Origin: Heterohyrax brucei
Lineage: Eukaryota > Chordata > Mammalia > Hyracoidea > Procaviidae
DNA length: 64,000 nucleotides
NCBI GenBank assembly: GCA_028571685.1
Contig: CM053146.1
Span: 112,691,431-112,755,430, forward strand
Direction of reading: 5' to 3'
Shown piece after piece: positions 44,893-56,944 of the stretch (positions are counted from its first letter, which is position 1; each line of letters opens with the position of its first letter). The notes beneath the pieces were generated by a model. The model was not told where the DNA came from. It saw only the letters and a program-made list of their open reading frames with translations, and searched no databases. The translations under genes were made by a program, and so were the position numbers.

Positions 44893-46380
44893 AACAGTCA
44901 TAGCATCCCCAGATGTTTCTCTCTGCTCCTTCTGCAGTCAGTTTTCTTCTTTACCCTCAGCCTCTGACAACTCTTTGATCTGATTTTTATCTCTCAAGTT
45001 TTTGTCTTTGTAAGGTTATGGTGTAGATGGAAGCATACAATAAGGTAGCCTTTTTGATCTGTTTTTTGGGGACCATGTATTTGAGATTTATTCATGTAGT
45101 TGCATTTTTCAGTACACCCTCTCCTCCCTTACTGGCATGGTTGGGTTCCACAGACTAGGTCATTATGCAAAATCAGTATTGTACAAAAGTGGAAGATGAC
45201 TACATCACGTCACAAAAAATGGAGGATGACTACATCATTATACAACTGCCATATTACATCATTACATACTGCCAAACCACTGAGAATAATGGCCTAGCCA
45301 GGCACTGCATGCCATGATGTATGTTGTTAATGCACAAGTTAAATAGTAGATTTTCTACTATTGTAAATGCAAATGACAGTAGTGTTAACTGTTAAGTGAT
45401 AATCAGTAAATGAGGAGAAGCCATATTTGTCCCATTTTATTGCTGAGTGCTGTTTTATTGTATGATTGTGCCACCATTTGTTTGTTCGTTTCCAAGTTGA
45501 GGAACATTTGCATTGTTGCCAGTTTTAGGTAATTTTGAGTAATAGTGTCCCTAAAGGATCACTAACAGGATTTGTGTACACATAGGTTTTTATTTCATTT
45601 GGTACATATCTAGGAATTAAGGTTGTTGAGTTGTATGGTTAGTGAATGTTTATAACAAACTGCCAGACTGTTTTCTTAAGTGGCTATAAAATTTTACACT
45701 CCCTCTAGCAACATATAGCATAGTGGTTAGGTGTGATATCTTCTGGTCAGCAGTTCACATCTGCCGGGTGCCCCTTGGAAACTCCATAGAGCAGTTATGT
45801 TCTGTCCTATAGGGTCACTATGAGTCAGAATGGACTCCTTGGCAATGGGTTTGGTTTGGTTTTTTGGTAGCAACATAATGAGATTTCACTATTGTCAGGT
45901 GTTTTCTTCTTTTTAACTCTGGCTTTTCTAATAAATGTTTACTGTTTTAATTTGCCTTTCCCTAATAACTAATAATATTGAGCATCTTTTTGTGTGGTTA
46001 TTTGCCGTCTGTATTTCTTTGGTAAAGTGCCTCTTCAAATGTTTTACCCCTACCCCTGATTATTAAAGAGTTGTTTGTCTTCTTTTTATTAAGTTCTTTT
46101 TATATTCTGGGTAGAAGTCCTTTATTGGTTATGTGATATGTAAGTATTTTGACCCAGTTTGTCTTTTTATTCTCTTAATGGTGTCTTTCAAAATAAAGAG
46201 GTCTTTATTTTTATGAAGTTTCAATTATCACTTATTTTTGCTTTTATGATTGTACTTTTGGCATTATATGTAAAAACTTTTACCTTACTCAAGGTCACAT
46301 AGATTTTGTGCTGTATTTTCTTCTAGAAGTTTTTAATTTTCAGTTTTGTCATTACATCTGTGATAAGTGTAGGTTTTTTT
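44893..46380 (-). mobile_element. Old L1 3' region, antisense
   Basis: It matches the classic L1 antisense string: 'gtgccaccatttgtttgttc', 'gaggaacatttgcattgttg', 'aaactgccagactgttttct', 'aatattgagcatctttttgt', 'aaaataaagaggtctttatt'. It is interrupted by an unassigned insert (about 45106-45420) and a SINE (45716-45867). No frame is intact. Confidence 0.8.
45716..45867 (+). repeat. AfroSINE nested in L1
   Basis: Head 'agcatagtggttaggtgtga' and 'gtcagcagttcacatctgcc', body 'gtcctatagggtcactatga', tail 'gtcagaatggactccttggc'. The exact direct repeat TAGCAACATA at 45706-45715 and 45868-45877 is its target duplication. Confidence 0.92.
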
Positions 46381-46630
46381 CTTTTTAAATCCAAAATAAT
46401 GGCTTATTAATAGTTATCATGAATAGAGTCTTTTACATAGTATTTTTGAATCAATGATGGCTTAGAACATTTAGTGTTAGACTGCATCTAAGTGTGTGGA
46501 ATTCAGAACATGTTAATCATCAGGTGTTTTTAAACCTGATAATCTTAGGTTTGTGCTAGTTACATATTAATTAATACAGTGCTAATAACATATTTGTATC
46601 TGGTGAGTCAAAGGCCTAACTGTGCCTTTT

Positions 46631-47930
46631 TTTTTTAATTTTTATTTAACATAACTGAGTGAAAATGTACATTCACATGTAAATTTACATGCCCCCCTAT
46701 ATGCAGCTTCCACCACTCTCCCTGTCCGGTGACTGCACACTATTCCTCTCTGCTCCATACATGTCTCATCCTCCCAACAGTCTCCTTTCCCCTCCTCTCC
46801 GTCCACTCCCCTTCCTCCAGCCAGAGGTCAGCAAGATGATATCCTATAGATGTATAGAACCATAAAGTGCTTCCAATATATGGTCACTCTGCATTGCCAA
46901 GTCCAATCCATTCCTGTCCAAAGAGTGGACCTTTGTTATAATTTATGGGAACAGGCAGCATCAGGGCAGGGGGCCATGCTCTCAGAGGAACCCCAAAACT
47001 GCTGGACCATCAATTGAGGTCTTTTAGTGGAGATCTCATGATGCACCTCTTTTTATTCTTGTGTTGCCAGTGAGGCTCCTCTCTGTGAGCTCCGTTATGG
47101 CTATCACTGGTGGTGGCCGGGCACCATCCGGTTCTTCCGGTCCCAGGTCGATGTAGGCACCCACTCTTGTGGGTCTCTCTGTCTTCTTGGTTGTCTTTAC
47201 CGCATGCCATTTTGGCCCTTGGTGAGCATCCGTTCCTGCTGAGTTGGGACCATTTGCTGTGTCCTTGGATGGCAGCTTGGCAGCTTTTAAGACCCCAGAC
47301 ACCACTCACCAATGTGGGGTGCAGAGAGCTCTCTTAGCAAAATGCTAGTTGTGCCAATTGGCCTGGAATTCGCCTAAGAACATGGTCCCCCACCCCCCGC
47401 CCCAGCTACTCTATCCTTGTAGTATTGAGTTAAGATGGAAGGAGTACTCAAGTTATGCTGAAGTCCACTTAATGTTGTTCTTGTTCCTAATGTGTGCTGT
47501 CACCGCTTTCTCCCAACTAGATTTCTAGTAACTACCTAAACTAAACCCTCCCCGCCTCGCCCTCCCTCCCTCCCTCCCCTCCCTTGCAGCTGTCAAAGAG
47601 TCTTTTCTTCTATACACAAGTCTGTTTTTGAGATCTTATCGTAGAGGTCTCATACAGTATTTGTCCTTTTGTCGCTGACTACTCTCACTCAACATAATGT
47701 CTTCCAGCTGAAACCAGGTTAGGAGATGTTTCCTGGAATCATCGTTATTCTTTATCATTGCGTAGTGCTCCATTGAGTATATGTACCACAGTTTACCTAT
47801 CCATTCTTCTATTGTTGGGCATCTGGGTTGATTCCACCCTTTTGCTATTGTGGACTGTGCCGCGATAAACATTCTGGTGCATGTGTCCGTTGGTGTGAAA
47901 GGCCTTGAATCTGTAGGATATATTCCAAGT
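46631..47930 (-). mobile_element. L1 3' end with target duplication (copy C)
   Basis: A 5'-truncated antisense L1 of the same subfamily as copy B. The frame 47872-47636 carries the ORF2 C-terminus (IEEWIGKLWYIYSMEHYAMI, 'LLTWFQLEDIMLSE'), and the rest down to the plus-strand T run is 3' UTR. The exact 15-base repeat CTAACTGTGCCTTTT occurs at 46616-46630 and 47931-47945. The perfect duplication suggests a fairly recent insertion. Confidence 0.95.
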
Positions 47931-49149
47931 CTAACTGTGCCTTTTAAATAATAGTTTTATCAGTTTACATTTTTATCCTGGTTATATGAAAGTCTTGACT
48001 GATAATCAGTTATGCGTAAACTTTTCAATACTCAAGAATTTTATACAACAGAAATGGTTTTTAGGTTTTTATACTGTTGTATGTTAGAAAATTAAAAAGC
48101 ACAGTAGATCTTGAATGCTTTTTTAAAATGCTTTATATGAATCTGTATTATTCCAAGTTGGATAAATTTATGGAGTTCTTAAAGACCAATTTTAGTCATG
48201 TAAGACCGTTTAACATCATGGATGAGATGAAAAATTGTCAAAAATATGTTTTTCTTTGTCTCTTTCTGTCCCTTCTTCCTTCCTGATAACTTTTTCTTAC
48301 CTTTCCTCTTCCTGTCCTGCTTTCCCCCCTGCTCACCTTTCACCTTTGATTTTTTTCCTTCCTCTCACTTGCCTGGCTTCGTTTGTGTGTATCCGTCTCC
48401 CACTTTACCGTTTCCTCCCTTCCCTTATTTCTTAACGGGCTGGAGTGATCATTCCTGAGAGCTCCCAACTAGGAAGTGTGTATGTATGGTTACTCTTTCT
48501 CTGTGGGTTTGTCTGTCTGCCTGTCTATAATAGAAGACCTTTACTTAGTGATTGTAAGTAGAGATAGGATCAAGAAAATGTAGTAACTGGTTTATTAGGA
48601 AAGAATGTCTCTGGTTGGCATTAGCTATTGAAGAACCCTCAGGAAAATACAGTACAATGCATAATAAATTTGTGCAGATTCATAGGTGACATTAAAATAA
48701 GATATATTTTGATTCACTATTTGTATCTTAGCTTTTGTTTATACCTGTAAATTTCTAGAGCTATAATTTTAAGACGAAATACGTAGCTTTTTAAAGGTGG
48801 ATATTTTTGATTGAATAAAGATGTTTTTGATGATCTGAAATTGTGTCACTTGACTTTTGCTGCTTTGCTATGCTTTTCCTTTAAACAAATTGCTACTCAG
48901 ATTTGTTATTTTTTTAATGTGTGTCTTATTTTGGAATAAGACTGTTGCGTATGCTGTCTCAAATGTTATTTAGTTTCTAGCACTTAATGGCTTTTTTTGG
49001 CAGGTTGAGGGCATAAATTTTAATGTGATTTTGAAACCCTGTGCAATTACTGATGTAATAAATTAATCATTAATAGTTTATTAAGGTGTAGCTTTGCCAA
49101 ACTTAATCATATTTTTTAAATCACCTTTCCTGCTTTTGCACGTTGGTGC

Positions 49150-49716
49150 AAGGTCTGATAATTAAATCTGTGTACTTAATCATTCTAAGTGCTCCATCCG
49201 TCACTGCTGGATATCAGCGTGCTCCCCTTTGAAGTAGTCCCCTTGAGTAGGTATGCGCTGACGCCAGCTCCTAGTCCACCCTTCAGAGCAATTTTGGAAC
49301 TCTTTCTGGAATGCCCATTGCACCCTGTGGCACGGTGGCAAGTTCACAAACTTAATTATATAGTTGTCTGTGAGGGAGTTTCTAGCCAGTAAACAACTGT
49401 ATTGAAGCACCCTCCCTACTCACCTGATCTGGCCCCCAGTGACTTTTTTCTTTATCTGAAGATAAAGGAAATATTGAAAGGAAGACATTTTGATGACATT
49501 CAGGATACCAAAAAGTAATATGATGACAGCTCTGATGGCTATTCAGAAAAAGAGTTCCAGAACTGCTTTGAAGGGTGAACTAGGCACTGGCATAGGTGCA
49601 TAGCTTCCCAAGGGGAGTACATTGAAGGTGACCATAGTGATCTTCAGCAGTGAGGTATGTAGCACTTTTGCTGGGATGAGTTCGGGAACTTAATTGGTGG
49701 TCCTTGTGTGTCAGCC
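49150..49716. mobile_element. Mariner-like element arranged as an inverted repeat
   Basis: The right part (about 49380-49716, plus) reads as a mariner transposase C-terminal half: HPPYSPDLAPSDFF and KEILKGRHFDDIQD lie in frame. The left part (about 49150-49335, minus) encodes a second copy of the extreme C-terminus (FQNCSEGWTRSWRQRIPTQG, 'DYFKGEHADIQ'), so two 3' ends face outward. Stops and frameshifts make both dead. Confidence 0.8.
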
Positions 49717-49782
49717 AAACAATAACTGTTGCCTTGTATTACAGAGTAGCCTGTTTTGTCTCATAGCAATTAAATTAGCTAA

Positions 49783-50052
<270 letters not shown>

Positions 50053-50103
50053 TAGATTTTCTTTTACATTCTGTCTAATTAAAAAACTTGGAATTATAAA
50101 TGC

Positions 50104-50220
50104 CAGCACATGATCAGCAGTTCAGATCCACCAAGGACTACTTGGAAAGTCTGTGGGTCAGTTCTGGTGTGTCCTATAGGGTTGCTATGAGTTGGAGTCA
50201 ACTCATGAGCAGGGGGCTAA
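50104..50220 (+). repeat. AfroSINE, 5'-truncated
   Basis: Visible parts are 'gatcagcagttcagatccac', 'gtcctatagggttgctatga' and 'gttggagtcaactcatgagc'. Only the end of the tRNA-like head is present. Confidence 0.85.
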
Positions 50221-50636
50221 TGATTTTAGCACATGATACTAGATTGATACTGTTTGCTGAGTGAAGGAACACAAAATTTTTAGTCTCTTCCAGGTCTTTA
50301 TTTTTTTAAATCAATACATAGCTTCCATATCAAGTTGTATCTCTTCATGTTTCTGAACAGAATCCTTTTGATGTGTTAGTGGATATTTGGTTTTTAAAGT
50401 AATATTGTAGTGAGCAATATTTCCTTTTTAATCAGACATCATTGCTCTTTGAATAGCAAAGAATGAAAGTTGAGTGTATTTGAACAGATTTAGAGGTGTC
50501 GAAGGAAAGGGGAAATGACATTTTTGAAGATGGTTTTGTGCTACGCAACTGTACTGCCTTTGTCCATTCTCATACCAGATCTGGGACACAAGTGTCTCGG
50601 TATGTGAATGGGAAAACAGGGACTTTGAGAGATTCA

Positions 50637-50780
50637 CCTAAATTTAACTGTCCATCCCATCATGTCACACGTAGACGTAATTCATGTTGTACATAACCGT
50701 TATTTGATTGACCCATATTTAACTATCCATCCAATCACGTCACGCATAGAAATAATTCATATTGTACTTAACCCTTATTT
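50637..50780. repeat. Two-unit tandem repeat, period about 75
   Basis: Unit 1 (50637-50705) and unit 2 (50712-50780) share 'atttaact.tccatcc', 'atca.gtcac', 'taattcat.ttgtac' and 'taacc.ttattt' (dots mark differences). They are moderately diverged. Confidence 0.85.
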
Positions 50781-51254
50781 TGCTTCTTCCCTAGAGGGTT
50801 ATTGCAAGTAGTAGACTCTGTGTTCCGTGGTGTATGCCGTGACAGCATTGTTCAGATGCTTTGGAACCTGGTGGTTCTACTCTGTTTCATTTAATAGCCA
50901 CGTAATTACAATATGAAAACATCAGAATTAAAAATGAACAGTAAAATACAATTTAAAAAAAAAACTTTTACCCTCCAAACTGATTATCAACATTTGTGTT
51001 TTACCTTTGTTATATGTAATTCTTTTTCCTACACATAGAAAAAATTTACATGGTTGAAACCATGGTGTTTGCACAGATTCATGTTGTGTGCATTTTAATC
51101 TTGTGGTTAGTGGTAAATGTATGCAGAGAATTGTTCAGCCCCACCTTCTGTCAATAAGCATGTACCAAGACCCTTTTTATACTGTATATCCCAGGCCCAG
51201 CTGGAAATCCAAGAGCTTAAAATATATTCTTCCAAGAAAGTTAGGGCCTGATGA

Positions 51255-51345
51255 AGGATGTTGTTGTTGTGTGCACTTGAGTCAGTTCCCATTCACAGTG
51301 ATGCTGTAGGACAGGGTAGAGCTGTCTCATGTACAGCCTGCTTTG
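51255..51345 (-). repeat. Fragment of afrotherian SINE
   Basis: 'gatgttgttgttgtgtgcac' and 'ttgagtcagttcccattcac' followed by 'gtgatgctgtaggacagggt' resemble the tail region of the second SINE type seen at 16690. Confidence 0.5.
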
Positions 51346-52208
51346 AAACCATGCATCCCAAACGTATATTTGTACAGGTGCTGTTTTGTACCTAAATGTA
51401 TTTATTACTCATAAATTTTAGCTTGTTGAGGATGTGTTCTCTCCTGATCCTCTTAGAAACCTAGACAGTGATTGTTTATGGTCCTCTACCCTTCCTTATC
51501 CTTTCCTGGAACTTTGAAAGAATGATGTCAGTCCAAAATGGGCTGATTCTGTAACGGAGCTCTGTGATGCTTTACTGTTTATAGCTTATGACCTACTATG
51601 TATGATATATAGAAAGTATATACAATAACCTTTTGTGCTGCATATGCATACACACAGAAATATACTTATGAAAACCCTCTGGGTGGGATTTATTTGAAAG
51701 ATTTTTAAACACAGAAATAGATGTTTCAGTAGTTATCTGTTAATTTGATTTTCATGTAGATGAAAGTAATACTAAAGTAAAAGAATAACCCACTCTATGG
51801 AATGATTTTGTTGAAAGCATTTTGCACACACATTAAGTAAGGGCAGTGAATCATGATTGTTGAATCCTTGGTGTGATATGTGGGGTAGTTGACTTTTTTT
51901 CCCCCTCTGCTCCTTCTGTTAAGTTCTGCTTCCTTTCCAGAGATTTAGTAACTATTTAAAGAGGTGGCCACAGCTTTGTTACTTGGTTAATCAGAGTGCT
52001 TTTTGTAAACCTAAAAAAAAAAGGTATCCCAAACTATGTGTTTTGAAAAAGCTTTTTTTTTTATTAGGACTTGGTGCTTTCTTTGCAAATTGGTATTCTG
52101 AGGCTATTAGACCTTTATGGGTGTGTGTGTTTATAGGTATATATACATATATATAAATTTTTTTGCTTTAGAATATTGCAAAAGTCACTTCTCTTACCCC
52201 CACTCCTG

Positions 52209-52574
52209 TACACGAACAGGCTGGTACTGCAGAGGGAATGGGGCTTAGGGGAGTACACAGACAGGCTGGTACTTCGGGGGAGCAGGCCTCAGAGGGGAGT
52301 ACACAGACAGGCTGGTACTTTGGGGGAGCAGGCCTCAGAGGGGAATACACAGACAGGCTGGTACTACAGGGGGAGTAGGGCTCAGAGGGGGGTACACGGA
52401 CAGGCTGGTACTACAGGGGGAGCAGGGCTCAGCGGGGGGTACACGGACAGGCTGGTACTACAGGGGAGCAGGGCTCAGAGGGGGGTACACGGACAGGCTG
52501 GCACTGCAGGGGGAGCGGGGCTCAGAGGGGGTACATGGACAGGCTGGCACTGCAGGGGGAGCGGGGCTCAGAGC
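52209..52574. repeat. G-rich minisatellite, about eight units of 45-47 bases
   Basis: Units start at 52209, 52254, 52300, 52346, 52393, 52440, 52486 and 52532, each opening TACA and containing ACAGGCTGG and a GGGG run followed by GGCTCAG-like sequence. Units 4-6 and units 7-8 form two more similar groups. It is clearly non-coding: unit length is mostly not a multiple of three. Confidence 0.96.
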
Positions 52575-53735
52575 ATGTAGGTCTGGTAGTCCTGGTACTA
52601 TATTAGGGTACTATATAGTTTGATTTTGAAAGGGCATAATTGGCTTTTGATTTTTATTCCTTTAACATAGAAATTAGCATGTGGAATAGCCAGTGTCCAG
52701 TGCCAAGTCCTAGGAGCGTAATAATTGTCTTCTAATGAGATTATTTCCGAAACAGGCTATTGAAAGGAACACTTTGACTAAGATATAACAGAAGCCCATT
52801 TGGTTCTCATTGTTTCTTAATCTAATTGAGCCAATTAAGTAGCAATACCAGTTTATTGTTCATCTTGCCAGCATCAAGGGAAAGCACTGAAACTCATAGG
52901 GTTAGTCTAGAATTAAGAGTTTTTACTTTAAATATAAATATGAAGCACCTTGGGGGTAAAGAGTATACATGCATCTGCATATATGTATAACTACATAGAC
53001 ATACAAGCCTAGTTTGGTAAGGAATTCAGAATGTGGTGTTTAAGTTAGTGAGGTCTTTAACAAGGTATCCTGCATTTGACTCCTCATCTTTTCTTAGTAC
53101 AGTGCTTTTAAAAAATAGATGATTATGAAGTGGGATTGTTGGCTTCAAGAAGTATGACTATATAATTCGGTGAGGTAGAGGAATCTCTGAATGACTATAC
53201 AGTTTTACATGAGGAGATTTGTAGGCTTTACTAACCCCTGAGTGGTATTAAAAATAATTAAAAAAATTAGTGAAAAGAAATGTTAGAATGGCGATATTGC
53301 AAAAGAGGAGCCATGTCCCATATTCTCTGAATGACAGGTAAGCCGTAGCTTTACCTTAACCCTCCAGGAGAGTGTGCATGTGGAGGGGGGCTTTATGTTT
53401 ATAAATAAGGAGCAATAGCAAGAAGCTTTTTTCAAATCTTTATTTCTGATTGTGGTACTTATTAGAGAATGTTTAGGGAGAACCAAAGGGCAAGAAAGAG
53501 AAAACAACTAAGAAGTGTAAGTATAATCTTAGGTGACCCTTTAATATTGATTTATTAAACATAAATTATTATTTAAAGCTGTCTCAATCAGGCTTTTTTT
53601 GACGTAACATCATACAGTGATTTTTCTTTTGGTGGAATTAAAAAAAGACTCAGTTACTTAATGTTTCAGATACTATTGATAGTGAACAGGTGACTGTATT
53701 TTTTTCCATCACCAAAGCTCCCCTTACAGATTAGA

Positions 53736-53961
53736 TTGGTTTTTGGTTTTGGTCCTACCTATTCTGAAGGAAACTGTAACTCTGGAGTTCATTCTAGGAA
53801 ACTGCACTGATACATTAAAAGGTTGTTGAGGGTGAGTGCTAGATACTGTGCCAGCTGTTTGAGGTAGAAGAGAAAGCACCTTGAGAAGAAGGGAGAAAGA
53901 TTTGCATGAGGACAGCACTTACCTGTAGGGCTTGGGAGGAAATGCACTTGGCTAGGTCAGG
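53736..53961 (+). repeat. 226-base duplication, copy 1
   Basis: It is identical to 56945-57170 except at two positions seen by eye (a G/A near 53785 and a G/A near 53864). It begins with 'ttggtttttggttttggtcc' and ends 'cttggctaggtcagg'. Confidence 0.96.
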
Positions 53962-54144
53962 CTAGTCACTTTTAAAAACTCTTGTGCTAGTTTGCTATTC
54001 GTGGTTAGAAGTATTCCCCCTTACATTGCTTCCTTCACTAGAATGTTAAGCATAAACTGCCCAACTTGCGTGGGGCCATCAGGTATGTATGACTGGTAAA
54101 GGTGATGTTCTTCAGTGGTCTTAGATGTGGTATTTACAGTGTTT

Positions 54145-54288
54145 GCAACCCTGGTGGCATGTGATTAGGTGCTACGGCTGCTGACCGAAAGGTCGGCAGC
54201 TCATATCCACCAGGTGCTCCTTTGAAACTTGGGGGCAGTTTTACCCTGTCATATCACAATTGACTTGGTGGCAGTGGGTTTGTTTTTT
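54145..54288 (+). repeat. AfroSINE
   Basis: 'accctggtggcatgtgatta', 'ctgaccgaaaggtcggcagc' and 'aattgacttggtggcagtgg' mark head and tail. Near-matching flanks ATTTACAGTGTTT (54132-54144) and ATTTAGAGTGTTT (54289-54301) agree at 12 of 13 bases. Confidence 0.88.
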
Positions 54289-55386
54289 ATTTAGAGTGTT
54301 TATTTTGTCTAGTTTTCTGAGTATTTATAAAACTGTGAAACCAATATCTAAAAGCCTAATTTTTTTCCTAATATTCTTTTAATTGGATATTTTAAAAACA
54401 CCAAGCCTCGAAGATGGTGCTTTAGAGGACTTCATAAATAACCAGGAAGGGCATGCTTGGGCAGTCTAAATCTCATCAGCACAAATTCATCTTGTGAATC
54501 TGGTTTGCTTACAGAGCCTTTTACTGTTTATATGCAGTTGTGTGCACATACGCTATAGTTCTCACTGCTGGTCTGCGTAAGAGCTCTCTGAACTCCAGTC
54601 ACTTGGTGAGCCTGTATTTTCACATTAACTTCATTATTTTGTAAGGGCTAATAAGCTTGAACAGATGACTGAATCAGAGTATCTATACTTCCGTGTTTAC
54701 AGTGGGAGAGTCTTGTCATATAAGGAATCATCTTAGCTAAATCGAACCAAACAGTGTGAAAAATCATTTCCTGCACTTGCGTCTTCATGAGATGGCATAG
54801 GAATAGACATAGAACATAGCACACAGTTGTTTCCATCAAAATCCCTAGTCAGTTCTCCCAGATACTTCAGTTTTAACCCAAGTCAAGGGGCAATCTGTGT
54901 AGTCTAAAGCAGGCTGTTACATTGTATTCAGTTCACAGACATCCTCTCAGATGAAACAGGATTTAGAAAGGGATATTGTGGTTTTTGGAGTAATTTGGAC
55001 CACCATGTGAAAGATTTGTCTAGACAAAAAAATTAAAAAAAAGAAAAAAAAGAATTTGGGTTGACATTTTCAATCCCAGACAGAACTGGATGAACACATT
55101 CTGGACTAGTTTCGAAAACATGACGTGATGCTGTTTACAGAAGAGCTGAGTTTGTCTCTCACCTGGGCTGCTGTTGATGGACTTCTTGAAATCACTGTTG
55201 TTTCAGATTTGCACCATCAGAGCTAGAAAAGAAATAAAACACATTCATCTTTAAAAAAATAATAAACTCAAATACCCACATGAAGGACTTAGTCATTCTT
55301 TTTTAGCCAAGCACCAAAATGTTAATTTTGTCATTTGGAAGAGAAACGGTGATTGAAGTGGTCAGTTTCCTACTTTTTTGTTACAG

Positions 55387-55587
55387 GGGCGGGTGGGACT
55401 TCTGCTGGCAGAAGTGAACGAGCGTCTGATCTGATCTGATGCGATGCGAACCTGCATCTCATCCCTGCTTTACCAGTGCTCTGATGCTGGTGACTATGTG
55501 CTGCCGCTTCTCAGTGTGGTTGCTTTGTGTCTCCTGTGCTCTGTGTTTGTTGTGTTTTCCTTTTACCCCAAGAACTGGAAACACAGG
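55387..55587 (+). other. ABI2: Candidate stop-containing alternative ABI2 exon
   Basis: A strong acceptor-like string, 'cctacttttttgttacag', precedes a CpG-containing segment unlike its AT-rich surroundings. Joined to exon 9 (phase 1), it would read GAGGTSAGRSERASDLI and stop at the TGA at 55437-55439. A weak donor, ACAG|GTTAGG, lies at 55587; it could instead be a terminal exon, with AATAAA only far downstream near 56906. I know of no transcript for it; this is a hypothesis from splice-signal quality. Confidence 0.25.
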
Positions 55588-55764
55588 TTAGGCTAAGCTT
55601 TGGTCCAGAGATACACACAGTTACTGCCAAGAAGTATGATGTTAGGGGAGAAACCTAACCAAAAAAAGTCATATTTTAAAGACAAGTGCCAATTTCTAGG
55701 GTTTTGCTGCTCTGTCCCTTAAACCTAGATATTCTTCAAGACCGCATGTGTTCTTCCTGCATCA

Positions 55765-55985
55765 GCTCACAGCAGTGACTGCGATGACTCCCAGTTCTGT
55801 ACCTCTTGATTTGTTTCCATTTGTCTCCCATATTTATGCATCAATCATTGTACACATCTCATTTCTCATCGTGTTCTCGCTCTCTGACCTGTGCACTCAC
55901 CAGTCCATTTTTTTGCCTTCTGTAGTTACAAAGGATAAAAGTCTAAGAGTCCTCTTCAAGTTCAGTCTCCTTTGTATGGTAGCCA
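55765..55985 (+). repeat. L2-like fragment
   Basis: 'gtgactgcgatgactcccag' and the following pyrimidine-rich run resemble the L2 3' coding part ('gatgactcccaaat...'). It is short and diverged. Confidence 0.4.
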
Positions 55986-56002
55986 GATCGTGAGTAAAAG
56001 GA

Positions 56003-56200
56003 ACCATGAAGGTGTAGTGAGTAAGCAGCTGGCTGCTAACCAGAAGAGCAGCTGTTTAAACCCACTGGCTGTTCTGCAGAAGAAAGAGGTGGCAGCCTGC
56101 AAACTTAAAGATTATAGTCTTGGAAATTCTGAGGTGGTTGTGCTCTGTCCTGTAGTGTCACTAGGAGTCAAAACTGACTTGATGGCCGTGGCTGAAATTG
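56003..56200 (+). repeat. AfroSINE, long variant
   Basis: Head 'gcagctggctgctaaccaga', middle 'aaagattatagtcttggaaa', tail 'aaactgacttgatggccgtg'. It has the same extra middle segment as the copies at 5795 and 27284. Confidence 0.85.
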
Positions 56201-56619
56201 TTAGTTAACCAAATTATTTCTTTTCTTCCTGTCTCCATACTCTTAACCGAGTTCTCCCTCCCTCCCTCCTCTCCTGCCTTCTGTTTATACTGCCTTGATT
56301 TTTTTATCTGCCAGGCCCTGGGTTACACTCTCTGCATATGTCTTTTTTATCTCTTTGCAAGCACTTTGGGAAGTGGTTGCATTACCTTGTTTTCATATAA
56401 TATTCATGGATTAGGCCCAAAGGACAGCTAGGAGATGGTAGGTCAGGGATTTGAGGCCATGTAAATTAAAGTCCAGTCTCTTTCCACTAAGCACTGTTTC
56501 CACTGGCACATAGAGTCTTTCCCTATTTTGTGTCCACTCACTCACCTTTCCAAGTATTTTACTTTCTCTCTGTGTTGTTATGCTAGCCATAGGGAGACCT
56601 TTCCAGTCTGGTGAACTGG

Positions 56620-56780
56620 TCGTGCAATTTTATGCCTCCAAACCTTTGCCCACACATTGTTCTCTCAGCTTGATTGTTTTTCTCAACCACTGTTTGCCTG
56701 GCAAGCTCCTTTTCCTTTCAGCACCTCCTCAGAGGTCGTTTCCTGATAGCCTTACTACAGCCGCAGCCACCCCGCTGCTG
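56620..56780 (+). repeat. L2-like fragment
   Basis: 'cctttgcccacacattgttc', 'gtttgcctggcaagctcc' and 'agaggtcgtttcctgatag' follow the order of L2 ORF2 C-terminal sequence. It is diverged. Confidence 0.5.
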
Positions 56781-56944
56781 CCTCCGGGGAGTTGCTGCCA
56801 GATGGGCCAAGGTCAGGGTTCTGTCACCTTTTCACAACTGGGATGTGATCTGTTTGAGGTCTGCTCATCTTTTCAGTTTTATTGATCATAACTAACTTGG
56901 AGATAATAAATTATAAGGCTTCATCATAATTGACAGCAGTGGGT

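Noticed and set aside
48240-48450. Possible regulatory element or open frame in a pyrimidine-rich block
   Set aside because: It is simple C/T-rich sequence; its open frames reflect composition, and it is not followed by an exon.
52209-52574. Regularly spaced repeat resembling a CRISPR array
   Set aside because: Whole units repeat in tandem with no unique spacers, and the genome is mammalian; it is a minisatellite.
52176-52580. 134-residue open frame across the minisatellite
   Set aside because: The frame follows from GC-rich repeat units lacking stops; unit lengths of mostly 46-47 bases rotate the frame, and there is no homology or promoter.
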